From positions 1-64,000 of the forward strand of contig NZ_FUYA01000005.1 of the NCBI RefSeq assembly GCF_900167065.1: a stretch of DNA of 64,000 nucleotides, read 5' to 3'. This document shows, one piece after another, positions 44,368 to 54,778 of the stretch. The translations under genes were made by a program, and so were the position numbers. This stretch comes from Desulfobaculum bizertense DSM 18034 (lineage in GTDB: Bacteria; Desulfobacterota; Desulfovibrionia; Desulfovibrionales; Desulfovibrionaceae). Numbering within the stretch: position 1 is the stretch's first letter; each line of letters opens with the position of its first letter. The notes under the pieces are model-generated. The model ran no database searches. It was given only the letters and a program-made list of their open reading frames with translations, and had not been told where the DNA came from.

Positions 44368-45618
44368 CTATGCGGATTTTACTTCTTGCCGGAAAAAGAG
44401 CAGGGGTTCAACACCCTTTTCTACCACAGCAGCGTTAACAACGCACTCTTTCACGCCCGTGAGGGAGGGAAGTTTGTACATAATGTCGAGCATAATGCTC
44501 TCTAAGACATTCCTCAAACCACGGGCACCGGTTTTACGGGCCAGCGCTTTCTTGGCAATAGCCTTCAGCGCGTTGCTCGTGAACCGAAGCTGTACCTCGT
44601 CAAGTTCGAAGAGTTTCTGGTACTGGCGCACCAGCGCATTTTTGGGTTCCGTCAGAATGCGGACAAGGTCCTCTTCTGTGAGTTCCTCAAGAGTTGCCAC
44701 GATCGGGATACGACCGACGAACTCAGGGATGAGACCAAAACGAATCAGATCGTTGGGGTGCACGTCCCGGATGAGGGTACTCAAGCTCTTTTCTTTTTTG
44801 GTTGCGACCTGAGCACCAAAGCCAAGGCCACCACCCTCCTGCCGATGCTGAATGATCTTTTCCAGACCAATAAATGCACCGCCAAGAATAAAAAGAATGT
44901 TCGACGTATCCAAGCGAATGAATTCCTGCTGGGGGTGCTTTCTGCCACCCTTGGGCGGGATGTTCGCTTCGGTACCTTCGATGATTTTCAACAAGGCCTG
45001 CTGAACGCCCTCACCAGAAACGTCTCTGGTAATAGAGGGACCGTCACTCTTTCGGGCAATCTTGTCGATTTCGTCGACATAAATGATGCCCTTGGATGCG
45101 GCTTCGATGTCATATTCAGCATTTTGCAAAAGCTGCACTAAGATATTTTCTACATCTTCTCCAACGTAACCAGCTTCGGTCAGCGTGGTTGCATCGGCAA
45201 TAGCAAATGGAACTTTAAGGATTCGTGCAAGGGTCTGAGCAACAAGAGTTTTGCCGGAGCCAGTAGGACCAATCAGCAAAATATTACTTTTGTCGAGCTC
45301 AATGTCGCCGGACAGTTTGCTGGAGAAAAAGACACGCTTGTAGTGGTTGTGTACCGCTACAGACAGGGTCTTTTTAGCGTTGGGCTGACCAATGACGTAG
45401 TCATCAAGCAACACATTAATTTCCTTCGGAGTGAGGAGTTTACCTTCCTCAATTTCCTTGGAAACACTCTCTTCTGCAATGATTTCATTGCACAGCGCGA
45501 CGCATTCATCACAAATGTACACGTCGGGACCAGCGATGAGCCGCTTCACCTCGTCCGAATGCTTACCGCAAAAGGAGCAGCAAAGTTCCCGAGGAAGGCT
45601 CATCTGAGAATTGGACAT
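44368..45618 (-). CDS. clpX: ClpX unfoldase subunit
   Basis: 416 aa. The N-terminal C4 zinc domain (CSFCG with CDEC), Walker A '[12 protein letters not shown]', Walker B 'IYVDEIDK' and the ClpP-docking 'FIGL' (IGF-type) loop are present. It unfolds substrates for ClpP, encoded 7 bp upstream in the same direction. Confidence 0.97.
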   Translation of the reverse strand: MSNSQMSLPRELCCSFCGKHSDEVKRLIAGPDVYICDECVALCNEIIAEESVSKEIEEGKLLTPKEINVLLDDYVIGQPNAKKTLSVAVHNHYKRVFFSSKLSGDIELDKSNILLIGPTGSGKTLVAQTLARILKVPFAIADATTLTEAGYVGEDVENILVQLLQNAEYDIEAASKGIIYVDEIDKIARKSDGPSITRDVSGEGVQQALLKIIEGTEANIPPKGGRKHPQQEFIRLDTSNILFILGGAFIGLEKIIQHRQEGGGLGFGAQVATKKEKSLSTLIRDVHPNDLIRFGLIPEFVGRIPIVATLEELTEEDLVRILTEPKNALVRQYQKLFELDEVQLRFTSNALKAIAKKALARKTGARGLRNVLESIMLDIMYKLPSLTGVKECVVNAAVVEKGVEPLLFFRQEVKSA

Positions 45619-45625
45619 ACGCGTA

Positions 45626-46234
45626 TTACTCCTTGGTCTCTTCGATGATATCCTTTCTGGATACTAAAATTTTATCAATTAAGCCATATTCGCGAGCTTC
45701 TTCTGCGCTCATGAAGTAATCGCGGTCTGTGTCGTGAGAAATCTTTTTGAGGTCCTGTCCGGTGTGCTCAGCCAGCATTTCGTTCAGATGCTGCTTGAGC
45801 CGAAGGATCTCTGCGGCGTGGATTTCAATATCGGAAGCCTGACCCTGCATTCCGCCAAGTGGCTGATGAATGAGGATACGGGCATTTGGCAATGAATATC
45901 TTTTCCCTTTTTCTCCTGCAGAAAGCAGAAAAGCCCCCATGCTGGCGCACTGGCCCATGCACAGGGTGCTCACGGGCGATGAGATATATTTCATAGTATC
46001 ATAAATCGCCAAACCAGCAGTTACGGAACCACCTGGGGAATTAATATACATGTAAATATCTTTCTCGGGACTTTCGGACTCGAGGAACAGGAGCTGAGCA
46101 CAAATGAGGCTGGCGACGTTGTCGTCAATGGGGGTGCTCAACACAATGATTCGATCTTTCAGAAGTCTGGAGTAGATATCGTAAGCACGTTCAGTGCGTC
46201 CTGTTGTCTCGACTACAATGGGAATTGTGCCCAT
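45626..46234 (-). CDS. clpP: ClpP protease subunit
   Basis: 202 aa. The catalytic Ser is in '[14 protein letters not shown]', the His in '[10 protein letters not shown]', and the Asp in the '[11 protein letters not shown]' segment. The ATG at 46234 starts the usual '[20 protein letters not shown]'. It partners ClpX, encoded immediately downstream. Confidence 0.97.
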   Translation of the reverse strand: MGTIPIVVETTGRTERAYDIYSRLLKDRIIVLSTPIDDNVASLICAQLLFLESESPEKDIYMYINSPGGSVTAGLAIYDTMKYISSPVSTLCMGQCASMGAFLLSAGEKGKRYSLPNARILIHQPLGGMQGQASDIEIHAAEILRLKQHLNEMLAEHTGQDLKKISHDTDRDYFMSAEEAREYGLIDKILVSRKDIIEETKE

Positions 46235-46272
46235 GAATATTGCTCTCCCTTGTGTGCAGAATAAAATAACGC

Positions 46273-46289
46273 GATGACATGATGTCATC
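46273..46289. promoter_or_regulatory. 17-bp dyad upstream of clpP
   Basis: GATGACAT and its exact complement ATGTCATC flank one base, about 39 bp before the clpP start codon. It could be an operator or a leader hairpin. Confidence 0.4.
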
Positions 46290-46460
46290 AGAAGAATAAT
46301 ACGCCAAAAGGACTTGGCAAGTCCACTGCCAAATCCAAAGCACATGGCGGAATTCGGTATTTTGACGGGGGCTTGCGCCAGAAATCCATCAAAGAAGAGG
46401 AAAATCAGGAGGAATACCCGACAAAAAGGCCGGGGCCAGGATAGGCAGGAAGGGATGAAA

Positions 46461-46488
46461 AGCGGGGAACGCGAGCGCATTCCCCGCT
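46461..46488 (-). terminator. Probable terminator of tig
   Basis: AGCGGGGAA and TTCCCCGCT form a 9-bp stem nine bases after the tig stop on the leftward strand, followed by TTTCATC. Confidence 0.5.
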
Positions 46489-46496
46489 ATATGATG

Positions 46497-47819
46497 CTAC
46501 TTTTCTTCTTTTTCTTCTTTCTTCAGCTCAGCAGCGGGAACTTCTTTTACCTCAGCCTGAGAGTAAATCAGTTCCATAGCCTTGTCGGCCAGCAGGCGGT
46601 CACGGAGGGCAAACATAAGGTTGTTGTCCTCGTACTGACGGCGCAGGGTCTCGGGATCCTGACGCTGGCGCAGTGCTTCCTGATAGATGTAGGTGTCGAC
46701 TTCCTGATTCTCGACCTTGAGTTCTTCTTTCTTGGCAACAGCCAGAAGGAAGAGCTGGGTGCGGACGAGTTCTTCGGACTTGGGCTTGTACTCTTCGCGG
46801 AGTTCCTCGGGAGTCTTGCCCAGAGTTTCGATGCGGCGACCCTGGCTTTCAACACGAGCCTTGAGGTCAAGGATCATGCGGTCGATGTTTTCTTCGACCA
46901 GTGCCGGAGGCAGCATGAAGTCAGTCTTCTCCATCAGGCCGTCGAGAAGTTTCTTCTCAGCAGCGGCCTTCACGAGATTCTTGCGGGAAGTCATGTAGGA
47001 GCTTTCGATAGCTTCGCGCATCTTTTCAACAGAGGGGAATCCGCCAGCTTTCTTGGCGAACTCGTCGTCAACCTCAGGGAGGATGCGCTGCTTCAGATTC
47101 ACGAGCTTCACACGCATGGTCACAGTCTGACCAGCGTAGTCCTTGTTGATGAAGTCTTCGGGGAAGGTGATGTCGCCTTCGCCGTTTTCGCCCTTCTTGA
47201 GCTTCTTCACGATGTCTTCAAAGCCTTCGAGGGCCTGACCATCGCCAAGGGGAAGCTGGAAGTTGTCAGCCTTGATCTCGTCAAGAGCCTTGTCTTCCTG
47301 CCATGCGTTGAAGTTGATGATGGCAACGTCGCCATCCTGAGCCACGCGGTCTTCTTCCACGTCTTTCAGCTCAGCGAGATTGGTGCGGATGCGCTCGATG
47401 ACGTCCTCAATCTCTTTGGAGTCAACTGCAACAGCTTCCTGCTCAACCTCAAGCTTGCCGTATTCCGGCAGCTCGAAATCAGGAGCAACTTCAAAGCTCA
47501 CGGTGTAGGTGAAAGACTCACCACGCACGAGTTCCTTGGCGTCCACGTCCAGGCGGGAAAGCGGCTGGAGCTTGGTCTCACCGAGGATTTCGTTGAGCTG
47601 GTAGTTGATCAGGTCGCCAGTAGCTTCCTGATAAATTTTGTCACGGAAACGGCTTTCGATCAGAGAGCTCGGGACCTTGCCCTTACGGAAGCCCTTGATG
47701 TCTACAGAAGTCTTGTACAGAGCGACCGTAGCGGTAATGGATGCGTTGACTTCCTCAACAGGGATATCAACAACAATCTTGCGTTCTACCGGGGAAATTT
47801 CCTCGACTTTATATTCCAT
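46497..47819 (-). CDS. tig: Trigger factor chaperone
   Basis: 440 aa. The ribosome-binding domain has 'IKGFRKGKVPSSLI' (the signature loop), the FKBP-type isomerase domain covers about 150-245 ('EDRVAQDGDVAIINFNAWQ'), and the C-terminal helical domain follows. GAAGGAG precedes the ATG. It lies upstream of clpP, clpX and lon, as in many bacteria. Confidence 0.95.
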   Translation of the reverse strand: MEYKVEEISPVERKIVVDIPVEEVNASITATVALYKTSVDIKGFRKGKVPSSLIESRFRDKIYQEATGDLINYQLNEILGETKLQPLSRLDVDAKELVRGESFTYTVSFEVAPDFELPEYGKLEVEQEAVAVDSKEIEDVIERIRTNLAELKDVEEDRVAQDGDVAIINFNAWQEDKALDEIKADNFQLPLGDGQALEGFEDIVKKLKKGENGEGDITFPEDFINKDYAGQTVTMRVKLVNLKQRILPEVDDEFAKKAGGFPSVEKMREAIESSYMTSRKNLVKAAAEKKLLDGLMEKTDFMLPPALVEENIDRMILDLKARVESQGRRIETLGKTPEELREEYKPKSEELVRTQLFLLAVAKKEELKVENQEVDTYIYQEALRQRQDPETLRRQYEDNNLMFALRDRLLADKAMELIYSQAEVKEVPAAELKKEEKEEK

Positions 47820-47936
47820 TGGATGCACTCCTTCTTCGCCTGTACGGCATACCCTTTTGGTTCGTCGATGGCCGTGCCAAGCGGCAGTAGCCAGAATAGT
47901 ATTCTTAATGGGCCGAGGCCCTGTGCTGTATTCTCG

Positions 47937-48021
47937 TGGTGCGGCGGGCGGGACTTGAACCCGCACGTCGAAAGACACTGGCTCCTAAGACCAGCGCGTC
48001 TACCAATTTCGCCACCGCCGC
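47937..48021 (-). tRNA. tRNA-Leu (anticodon TAG)
   Basis: A complete cloverleaf on the leftward strand: acceptor GCGGCGG with CCGCCGC, D-arm 'TGGCGAAATTGGTAGACG', anticodon loop CTTAGGA, a long class II variable arm, T-arm with GTTCAAGTC and encoded CCA. It lies about 120 bp upstream of tig. Confidence 0.95.
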
Positions 48022-48255
48022 ATATTTGTGTAACTATCGGGAACAGCCGGACACATGTATGACCGAATACTCCGTTCCGGCGGGCGTTTCCATCGTCAAA
48101 ACGACAAAATCGCGCCACCTTTTGGCCAAAGCCAAAGCGGAACGTTTTTCAATGCCTCACAAAAGTGGCAAACCCTAATCCCCAGGCGGTATTCTGTCAA
48201 TCCCCAAAGGGTTTCAAACAAATACTCAGGCCGAGGAATATTCAGGTTTGCTCCG

Positions 48256-49602
48256 CTATGCCGTCACAAGTGCACCCAGTGTACGCATGACGTCTTCCAC
48301 GGTTTTTTCCACCACAAAAAGTCGTGTAAAACCATCGGAGTCGGGCACGCACACCACATGCACCATTTCGGCACCAGAAGTCAATCGATATCTGAGCTTT
48401 TCCGAAAAAGTTTTTTCACCCGTAGGTTCGCTACATTCCACGAAAAAATCAGTTCCAAGCTCAGAACTTTCTTCCTTCAATGCAACAAGCTCATTCATGA
48501 CTTCTGAGTCTGCGCAAAGCTCACAAACAAAAGCCCCCTCAGGATACAAAACCGTTGCCGTATGGGCAATTTCTGCAATCAGCTCGTCTCCACCCTTTTC
48601 TGGATAGCGAAAACGGCTACTCTGCTCTGCTTCGATTTCTGTATGGCTCAAAGCATATCGCAAAACATGTTCTGTTTTTCTCGCCCACGGCAGGGATACT
48701 GCAACAGCTTCCACACTCAGCCCAGCGTCCACAAAAGGCGTATCTTCTACGTCAAGAATGTCCGCAAGACGGGCAAGTTCTGCACCACACGCATCCTGTG
48801 CCTGCAAACGCATCAGCTCTACGCTGTGATTTGCAGGTCCGCACCCGTGTCCCGGAGTGAAGCTTGCGGCAAGCGCACTGTTCAGAAAACTCTGTGCTTC
48901 CAGTACGGCATCCTCAATGCTCAGTCCCTTGGCCAAGCCCGTGGCAATAGCGGCAGAAAGCGTGCACCCCGTGCCATGCGTATTTTTCGTCTCAATGTAC
49001 TGCTGCTCAATCGCAATGGGGTCCTGCCCCTTCACGCCCAGCCAGTCCACCATACGCTCGCCATCAAAATGACCGCCCTTCAACAACACAGCCTTTGCGC
49101 CCATATCCAGAAGCTTTGCGATTGCCTGCTGAATATCTTCATCAGAACAGATGCTCATCCCAGCCAGCAACTCGGCCTCTGGACGATTTGGCGTAAAAAT
49201 ATCTGCCAAAGGAATCAGATGCTCACGAATGGCGTCGACAGCGTCTTCCTGCAAAAGTCGATGTCCACTCTGGCTGACGCACACAGGGTCAACAACCAGA
49301 GGAAAATCACGCTCACTCAGGCGCGTACACAGCGCCTCAATGATTCCACGCGAAAACAGCATCCCAGTCTTGGCAGCTGCAACAGGAAAATCACTGGTGA
49401 CGGCATTATACTGCTTCACCACAAACTCAGGTGCAGGAGCATGGATGTCGTCCACTCCCAGCGAGTTCTGAGAAGTCAGGGAGGTGATGACAGACATGCC
49501 AAAACCACCCAGCATGGTCATAGTTTTCAGGTCAGCCTGAATGCCAGCTCCGCCACCAGAGTCGGAACCAGCAATCGTCAACACACAGGGAAGACTGCTC
49601 AT
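48256..49602 (-). CDS. ThiD-like HMP(-P) kinase with unknown C-terminal domain
   Basis: 448 aa versus about 265 for ordinary ThiD. Residues 1-265 are the kinase: 'VLTIAGSDSGGGAGIQADLK', 'TPNRPEAELL' and 'NTHGTGCTLSAAIA'. It phosphorylates hydroxymethylpyrimidine for thiamine synthesis. The remaining roughly 180 residues, with 'LPWARKTEHVLRYAL' and 'TATVLYPEGAFVCEL', are not recognised and do not look like the ThiE or ThiN fusions seen in other ThiD proteins. AAGGA precedes the ATG. No other thiamine genes are in the window. Confidence 0.8.
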   Translation of the reverse strand: MSSLPCVLTIAGSDSGGGAGIQADLKTMTMLGGFGMSVITSLTSQNSLGVDDIHAPAPEFVVKQYNAVTSDFPVAAAKTGMLFSRGIIEALCTRLSERDFPLVVDPVCVSQSGHRLLQEDAVDAIREHLIPLADIFTPNRPEAELLAGMSICSDEDIQQAIAKLLDMGAKAVLLKGGHFDGERMVDWLGVKGQDPIAIEQQYIETKNTHGTGCTLSAAIATGLAKGLSIEDAVLEAQSFLNSALAASFTPGHGCGPANHSVELMRLQAQDACGAELARLADILDVEDTPFVDAGLSVEAVAVSLPWARKTEHVLRYALSHTEIEAEQSSRFRYPEKGGDELIAEIAHTATVLYPEGAFVCELCADSEVMNELVALKEESSELGTDFFVECSEPTGEKTFSEKLRYRLTSGAEMVHVVCVPDSDGFTRLFVVEKTVEDVMRTLGALVTA

Positions 49603-49621
49603 ATTCGTCCTTTTCTTGGCC

Positions 49622-51796
49622 CTAGGACCCGTTGAAAATTTCCTGCAAGCGGTACTGCAAATGCGTAAAACGCTGGTTGCTGTCCGCACGCGCAATGCCA
49701 ATACTCATGGCCCGCTGTCCACCAATCAGCACCGCGAGCTTTTTGGCTCGGGTCAGTGCTGTATAAATCAAATTTCGCTGCAAAAGCATATAGTGCTGGG
49801 TCACCACAGGAATGATAACCGCCGGATATTCACTGCCCTGCGACTTGTGCACACTGATCGCATAGGCAGGTGTCAGTTCATCAATATCCTGCATGTCATA
49901 GCTGACCATATGCCCTTCAAAATCAACCATCAGCTCGCCGCGAACAGGTTCAACCTCACAAATCCATCCAAGGTCACCATTAAAGACGTCCTTGTCATAG
50001 TTGTTCTTGGTCTGGAGGACGCGGTCTCCCACACGAAACTCCACGCTTCCGCGCGTGATTCCGCCCTTTCGTGGATTCAGCTTTTCCTGCAACAGGTGAT
50101 TCAGTGACTGCGTCCCAAGATCACCCTTGTGCATAGGCGTCAGCACCTGCACATCACGCACAGGGTCCAGTCCATACATGGCAGGAATTCTTTCCATAAG
50201 CTGAAGCATCAGATGCTGAATGCGCGAGGAATCTTCCTGCTTTACCCAGAAAAAATCGTTCTCCGGGGCAGGCTTGCTCGACACAATGGGCAGTTCTCCG
50301 CTGTTCACGCGGTGCGCATTGGTCACGATCAAGCTCTCCTGCGCCTGACGGTAAATTCGTGTCAGCCGGGCACTAGGCACGGCCTCACTGTTCAAAATAT
50401 CTGCAAGCACGTTGCCGGGACCAACAGACGGGAGCTGGTTCACATCACCAATAAGCACCAGCCTACAGGTCAGAGGCAAAGCCCGAAGCAAAGCTAGACA
50501 CAGGTAGGTATCAAGCATGGACACTTCGTCCACAACCACGACCTGTGCTTCAAGCTTGTTTTCTTCGTGCATGCCAAAGCCACCGCCCGGCGAATACTGC
50601 AAAAGACGGTGCAGGGTTGAGGCAGTATAGCCCGTGGCTTCGGAAAGACGCTTTGCTGCGCGCCCCGTTGGAGCGGCCAGCTTGATTTTGAATCCAAGCT
50701 TGTCCAGCACCCGAACCATCACGCGGGTAATGGTGGTTTTACCTGTACCCGGACCGCCTGTAACGACAAAGACCTTGTTTTCGCAGCCACCAAAAACAGC
50801 TTCACGCTGCTCTTCGGAAAGTTCGATGGACTCCTCAGCTTCCAGCCGGGGCAAAAGCGTGCTGATCTTTTCCAGATCAACTGGTGTGGGATGCTCACAC
50901 AAGGCATAGAACCGAGAGCTGATTTCCTTCTCATGCCTGTAAAAATGCATGAGGTACACAGCGTGTTCGATATTCTGGTGAGGCAAAGACTCCACATGCA
51001 CCCGCTTTCGGGCCGAGAGTGAATTCACCGCGTCATGAATTGCCTCTGGATCAACACCCGGAATCAGGCGATCAACGCCATCAATGAGCTTATCCAGCGG
51101 CAAAAAGAGGTTGCCGTGGTCTGCCGCAGACTCCAGAGCATACAGCACGGCCGCAGCCATACGCTCAGGCGCAGTTTCGGCAAAGCCAAGCCGCAGGGCC
51201 ATACGGTCCGCAAGCTTGAAGCCAATGCCATGAATCTCATAGGCCAGCTCGTACGGGTTTTCCTGAATGCGGGAAACCGCACCATTGCCATATTTTTTGA
51301 AAATTCGTGCTGCGTAGGTCGGGGGGATGTCGTGGGTCTGCAAAAAAATCATCAGATTGCGCACCTCGTGCTGTTCATCCCACGAGGCCAAAATCTTATC
51401 GAGCTTCTTTTTGCCAAGCCCTTCGACAGTCAAAAGCTTTTTGGGTTCTTCTTCAAGAACGGTCAGCACATCCGTTCCAAAGGTATCGACCAGCCGTCCA
51501 GCCAGAACAGGGCCAATACCCTTAATCATGCCAGACCCCAGATAACGGCGGATGCCATTCAGGGTTGCGGGCATCACCTGTTCCGAAAAAGCAATGCGGA
51601 ACTGTCGGCCAAAGCGCGGATGCTCGGTCCACTCTCCAGTAAGCTCAAGCAGTTCTCCGGGGTTTGGCTCAGGCATATTGCCCACAACGGTTACCAAACC
51701 CGGTTCGTTTTCCACATTGGCACGAGCCACAAGGTAGCCGTTTTCAGCATTATAAAAGACGATGTTCTTTATTTCGGCTCTGAGTGTATCGGACAT
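49622..51796 (-). CDS. recD2: RecD2-type DNA helicase
   Basis: 724 aa. An N-terminal OB-like region and helix-hairpin-helix segments ('LSGR' type regions around 100-200) precede an SF1B helicase core with Walker A 'GGPGTGKTTITR', Walker B 'VVDEVSM' and C-terminal 'AISVHKSQGSEYPAV'. RecD2 is a 5'-3' helicase separate from RecBCD. The ATG at 51796 is preferred over a TTG upstream. Confidence 0.93.
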   Translation of the reverse strand: MSDTLRAEIKNIVFYNAENGYLVARANVENEPGLVTVVGNMPEPNPGELLELTGEWTEHPRFGRQFRIAFSEQVMPATLNGIRRYLGSGMIKGIGPVLAGRLVDTFGTDVLTVLEEEPKKLLTVEGLGKKKLDKILASWDEQHEVRNLMIFLQTHDIPPTYAARIFKKYGNGAVSRIQENPYELAYEIHGIGFKLADRMALRLGFAETAPERMAAAVLYALESAADHGNLFLPLDKLIDGVDRLIPGVDPEAIHDAVNSLSARKRVHVESLPHQNIEHAVYLMHFYRHEKEISSRFYALCEHPTPVDLEKISTLLPRLEAEESIELSEEQREAVFGGCENKVFVVTGGPGTGKTTITRVMVRVLDKLGFKIKLAAPTGRAAKRLSEATGYTASTLHRLLQYSPGGGFGMHEENKLEAQVVVVDEVSMLDTYLCLALLRALPLTCRLVLIGDVNQLPSVGPGNVLADILNSEAVPSARLTRIYRQAQESLIVTNAHRVNSGELPIVSSKPAPENDFFWVKQEDSSRIQHLMLQLMERIPAMYGLDPVRDVQVLTPMHKGDLGTQSLNHLLQEKLNPRKGGITRGSVEFRVGDRVLQTKNNYDKDVFNGDLGWICEVEPVRGELMVDFEGHMVSYDMQDIDELTPAYAISVHKSQGSEYPAVIIPVVTQHYMLLQRNLIYTALTRAKKLAVLIGGQRAMSIGIARADSNQRFTHLQYRLQEIFNGS

Positions 51797-51820
51797 TTCC
51801 GCAAGACTCCTCAATCATAC

Positions 51821-51860
51821 AAAAAAACCGGATGCCCCCCAGCGAAGGGGGTTCATCCGG
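51821..51860 (-). terminator. Terminator of the dnaX-ybaB-recR group
   Basis: CCGGATG and CATCCGG with an inner CCCC/GGGG form a strong stem on the leftward strand, followed by a run of seven T, before recD2. Confidence 0.85.
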
Positions 51861-51905
51861 CTTCGTCTCATGTGCGGCCCGGTGCGTCAAGACTCACAGG
51901 CAGAT

Positions 51906-52511
51906 TCACAGCTTTTGGCGATACTGGAGTGACTGGCGCAGCGTCTCGCGATCAATAAACTTGACCTCAGCACCCAGAGGAATGCCCTGAGCAAGCCGAG
52001 AGACCTGTACCTGCGGGAAATCCCGCTCCACCATATCTTTGAGATATGTCGCCGTTGCCTCTGCCTCCAAGGTGGTGCCAAGCGCAAGAATAAGCTCCCG
52101 CACCTGTCCCTCTTTAAGTCGTTCCCGCAGCCGAGCTATTTCGAGCTGCTGAGGGTTCACGTTTTCCAGAGGAGCCAAAAGGCCACCAAGCACCAGATAG
52201 CGTCCCTTGTAAAAGCCACCCTCTTCGAGGGTAATCAGGCTATCCCACTCGGCAACAACCATAAGCTGTTCATCCGAGCGGCCGGGGTCCGTACAGATTG
52301 AGCACGGATTGCTATCCGACAAACTGGCACACCGATCACAGAAAAAAAGTTTCTCACGAAGGTCCAGAATACTCTGTCCCAACGCGGTTGCCCGCGGCTG
52401 AGGCCACTTGAGCAACTCCAGCGCGGCCCGAAGGGCAGACTTTGGGCCAAGGCCGGGCAACTGGGCCAACTGGTCCACAACCGCCTTGAGCGGTTCCGGG
52501 AGCTGCTGCAC
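51906..52511 (-). CDS. recR: Recombination protein RecR
   Basis: 201 aa. The helix-hairpin-helix, C4 zinc finger ('FFCDRCASLSD', 'CSIC') and Toprim domain ('LMVVAEWDSLITLEE') are complete. It acts with RecF/RecO in gap repair. A GTG start follows AGGAGG that overlaps the ybaB stop. Confidence 0.95.
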   Translation of the reverse strand: MQQLPEPLKAVVDQLAQLPGLGPKSALRAALELLKWPQPRATALGQSILDLREKLFFCDRCASLSDSNPCSICTDPGRSDEQLMVVAEWDSLITLEEGGFYKGRYLVLGGLLAPLENVNPQQLEIARLRERLKEGQVRELILALGTTLEAEATATYLKDMVERDFPQVQVSRLAQGIPLGAEVKFIDRETLRQSLQYRQKL

Positions 52512-52521
52512 AACGCGCCTC

Positions 52522-52833
52522 CTAGAACATTCCGGGGATGTTGATGCCGCCGGTGAGCTTGCCCATTTCGCTTTCCATGGTTTCCTTGCCCTTTTTCACT
52601 GCTTCGTTCACGGCAGCAAGGACGAGGTCCTGAAGCATTTCAACGTCTTCCGGGTCAACAACAGCAGGATCAATTTTGAGGGACTTCACGCTACCAGAGC
52701 ACGTAGCCTCAACAGTCACCATGCCGCCGCCAGCGCTGGCTTCAACAACACGGTCTTCCAGATCTTCCTGAAGTTTGCTCATCTTACGCTGCATCATCTG
52801 AGCCTGACGAACCAGATCATTCATGCCTTTCAT
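52522..52833 (-). CDS. YbaB/EbfC nucleoid-associated protein
   Basis: 103 aa. 'MNDLVRQAQMMQRKMSKLQE' and 'VTVEATCSGSVKSLKIDP' are typical. It binds DNA as a dimer and is usually encoded between dnaX and recR, as here. Confidence 0.94.
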   Translation of the reverse strand: MKGMNDLVRQAQMMQRKMSKLQEDLEDRVVEASAGGGMVTVEATCSGSVKSLKIDPAVVDPEDVEMLQDLVLAAVNEAVKKGKETMESEMGKLTGGINIPGMF

Positions 52834-52878
52834 TTCTCTTACTCCTTCAATGCGTGGATGCGTGCGAATCTTGCCCGA

Positions 52879-54693
52879 CTAGGCTTTCTGCTTCACGTCG
52901 GTGCGAGGTCCGGCGCTCATAATCTGCGCATCGAACTCGCTGACGATATTCTGAACCAGAGGGTGCTCGCTCATTTCATCCTTAATCTGAGAGCGGTTTT
53001 TCCGCTGTTTCTGCTGAAACTGGAATTCAATCTTCCAGTCTGAACCAAAATACTCACGCACAAGTTCCTGCAAAAAAGAATAGGAACTGTTGGCCTTGAT
53101 CTGCTCACAGTGGAACTTGTTGTTGCACTGGAGAATCAGAGCACCGTTTCCCACATGCGCGCGGACGTGGCGGATACCATTTATGCTTCGGCCTGTCGCG
53201 CCCTTGCACTGGGTTGCGTAATCCAAAAAATTTTCCCAGGTTTTGGGACCTGCCGGAACAGGTGGGAATCCTCCCTGCCCCTGCTGCTGACGAGCGGCCG
53301 GAGCAGCCTGTCTCTGCTGCGGAGCGGGGCGCGCGGGCTGAGGCCGGGCAGCCGTCATGGTATCCCCCTGCGGAGACACGGGCTGCGCTGCCGCCTGCAC
53401 TCGCGGCGCAGGTGCTGCCGGTCGTGACGCCCGAACATTCTGCTGCGGCTGACGGGGAGCCATCCCCGCACCACCTGATGCCGGTGCAGCACCAGAAGCA
53501 GGCCCTGCTGGCGGTGTTCCCTGAGCAGCTCCCCCCTGCCCTGCGGCCGGAACCGGGGCAGAAGGCACACCAGCATTGCCAGCGCCTTCAAGTCCCACAA
53601 GCTGTGACAGATAGGTCAGGTTCAGAAGCAAAAGCTCCAAGGCAAGCGCAGGCTCAAGGCTTTGCCGTACGCGCTGCTGTCCTTCGAGGGTCAGCTGCCA
53701 GCACGCATGGATGTGCGCCATTGAAAATTTCTTTGTCCATTCCTTCCACTGCGCGGCTTCCTCATCCGGGAGATCCAGAATAGCCAAGGCCTTGTCCCCT
53801 GCCTGCGAAAGCAGGAACATGGTACGCCATGCTTCGGTCAGCTCGCGCATAAAGAAGCCAAGGTCCAGACCCTGATCGAGGATTTCCGCGACAATACCGC
53901 TGACACCAACACAGTCCTGCTTGTGCAAGGCATCCATCAGCCGGAAAAGAATATCCCGGCCAGCAAGACCAAGCACTGTACGAACGTCGTCAGCAGTGAG
54001 CGTTTCCCCACCAAGGGCGAGCACCTGCCCCAGAAGGGACATGGAATCACGCACACTTCCCGCACCACGGCGAGCAATCAACGAAATTGCCGCAGAATCA
54101 AAGGGCTTGCCCTCTGTTTCCAGAATGCGCGTCAAATGAGCCTCAAGCTCCTTTTGCGTCAGGCGCTTAAAGGTATAATGCTGGCAGCGGCTAATAATGG
54201 TCTGGGGGAATTTGTGCGGCTCGGTGGTCGCCAAAATAAAAGTGACGTGTGAAGGCGGCTCTTCAAGGGTTTTCAGAAGCGCATTGAATGCACTCTTAGA
54301 GAGCATGTGCGCTTCGTCAATAATGAAAACCTTGTATCGGCAGTCAATGGGAGCGAAGCCTACGTCTTCTTTCAGGCTTCGTACATCGTCAACACCAGTA
54401 TTGGATGCACCGTCAATCTCGGCCACGTCAACAGCGGCACCTGCAGAAATCTGGCGACAATGCAGGCACTCATTGCATGGCTCGGCGGCGGGACCCTTTT
54501 CACAGTTGATAGCTTTGGCAAAGATACGGGCGATGGTGGTTTTACCAACTCCGCGAGTGCCAGAAAACATATAGGCAGGTGCGATTGCACCGGTAGCCGC
54601 AGCGCGAGACAGAATAGCCTTAATGGTTTCCTGCCCGGCGACATCGGCAAATGTCTGGGGACGATACTTGTGTGTCAGGTGTGACTGGCTCAT
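52879..54693 (-). CDS. dnaX: DNA polymerase III subunit gamma/tau
   Basis: 604 aa. The AAA+ ATPase has Walker A 'GTRGVGKTTIAR', a four-Cys zinc site ('CEKGPAAEPCNECLHC') and 'LKTLEEPPSHVTFILATTEP'. A Pro/Ala/Gln-rich linker at about 390-490 precedes the C-terminal tau region. It loads the clamp and couples polymerases. The start after AAGGG at 54693 is preferred. No programmed frameshift site was assessed. Confidence 0.95.
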   Translation of the reverse strand: MSQSHLTHKYRPQTFADVAGQETIKAILSRAAATGAIAPAYMFSGTRGVGKTTIARIFAKAINCEKGPAAEPCNECLHCRQISAGAAVDVAEIDGASNTGVDDVRSLKEDVGFAPIDCRYKVFIIDEAHMLSKSAFNALLKTLEEPPSHVTFILATTEPHKFPQTIISRCQHYTFKRLTQKELEAHLTRILETEGKPFDSAAISLIARRGAGSVRDSMSLLGQVLALGGETLTADDVRTVLGLAGRDILFRLMDALHKQDCVGVSGIVAEILDQGLDLGFFMRELTEAWRTMFLLSQAGDKALAILDLPDEEAAQWKEWTKKFSMAHIHACWQLTLEGQQRVRQSLEPALALELLLLNLTYLSQLVGLEGAGNAGVPSAPVPAAGQGGAAQGTPPAGPASGAAPASGGAGMAPRQPQQNVRASRPAAPAPRVQAAAQPVSPQGDTMTAARPQPARPAPQQRQAAPAARQQQGQGGFPPVPAGPKTWENFLDYATQCKGATGRSINGIRHVRAHVGNGALILQCNNKFHCEQIKANSSYSFLQELVREYFGSDWKIEFQFQQKQRKNRSQIKDEMSEHPLVQNIVSEFDAQIMSAGPRTDVKQKA

Positions 54694-54778
54694 AGAACCC
54701 TTGCTGCTGATGCGCCGCACCCGAAGAACGGATGCGGCGCGTTAGAATCATTTTGCAAAAACGCCTGACAGTCTGAGC

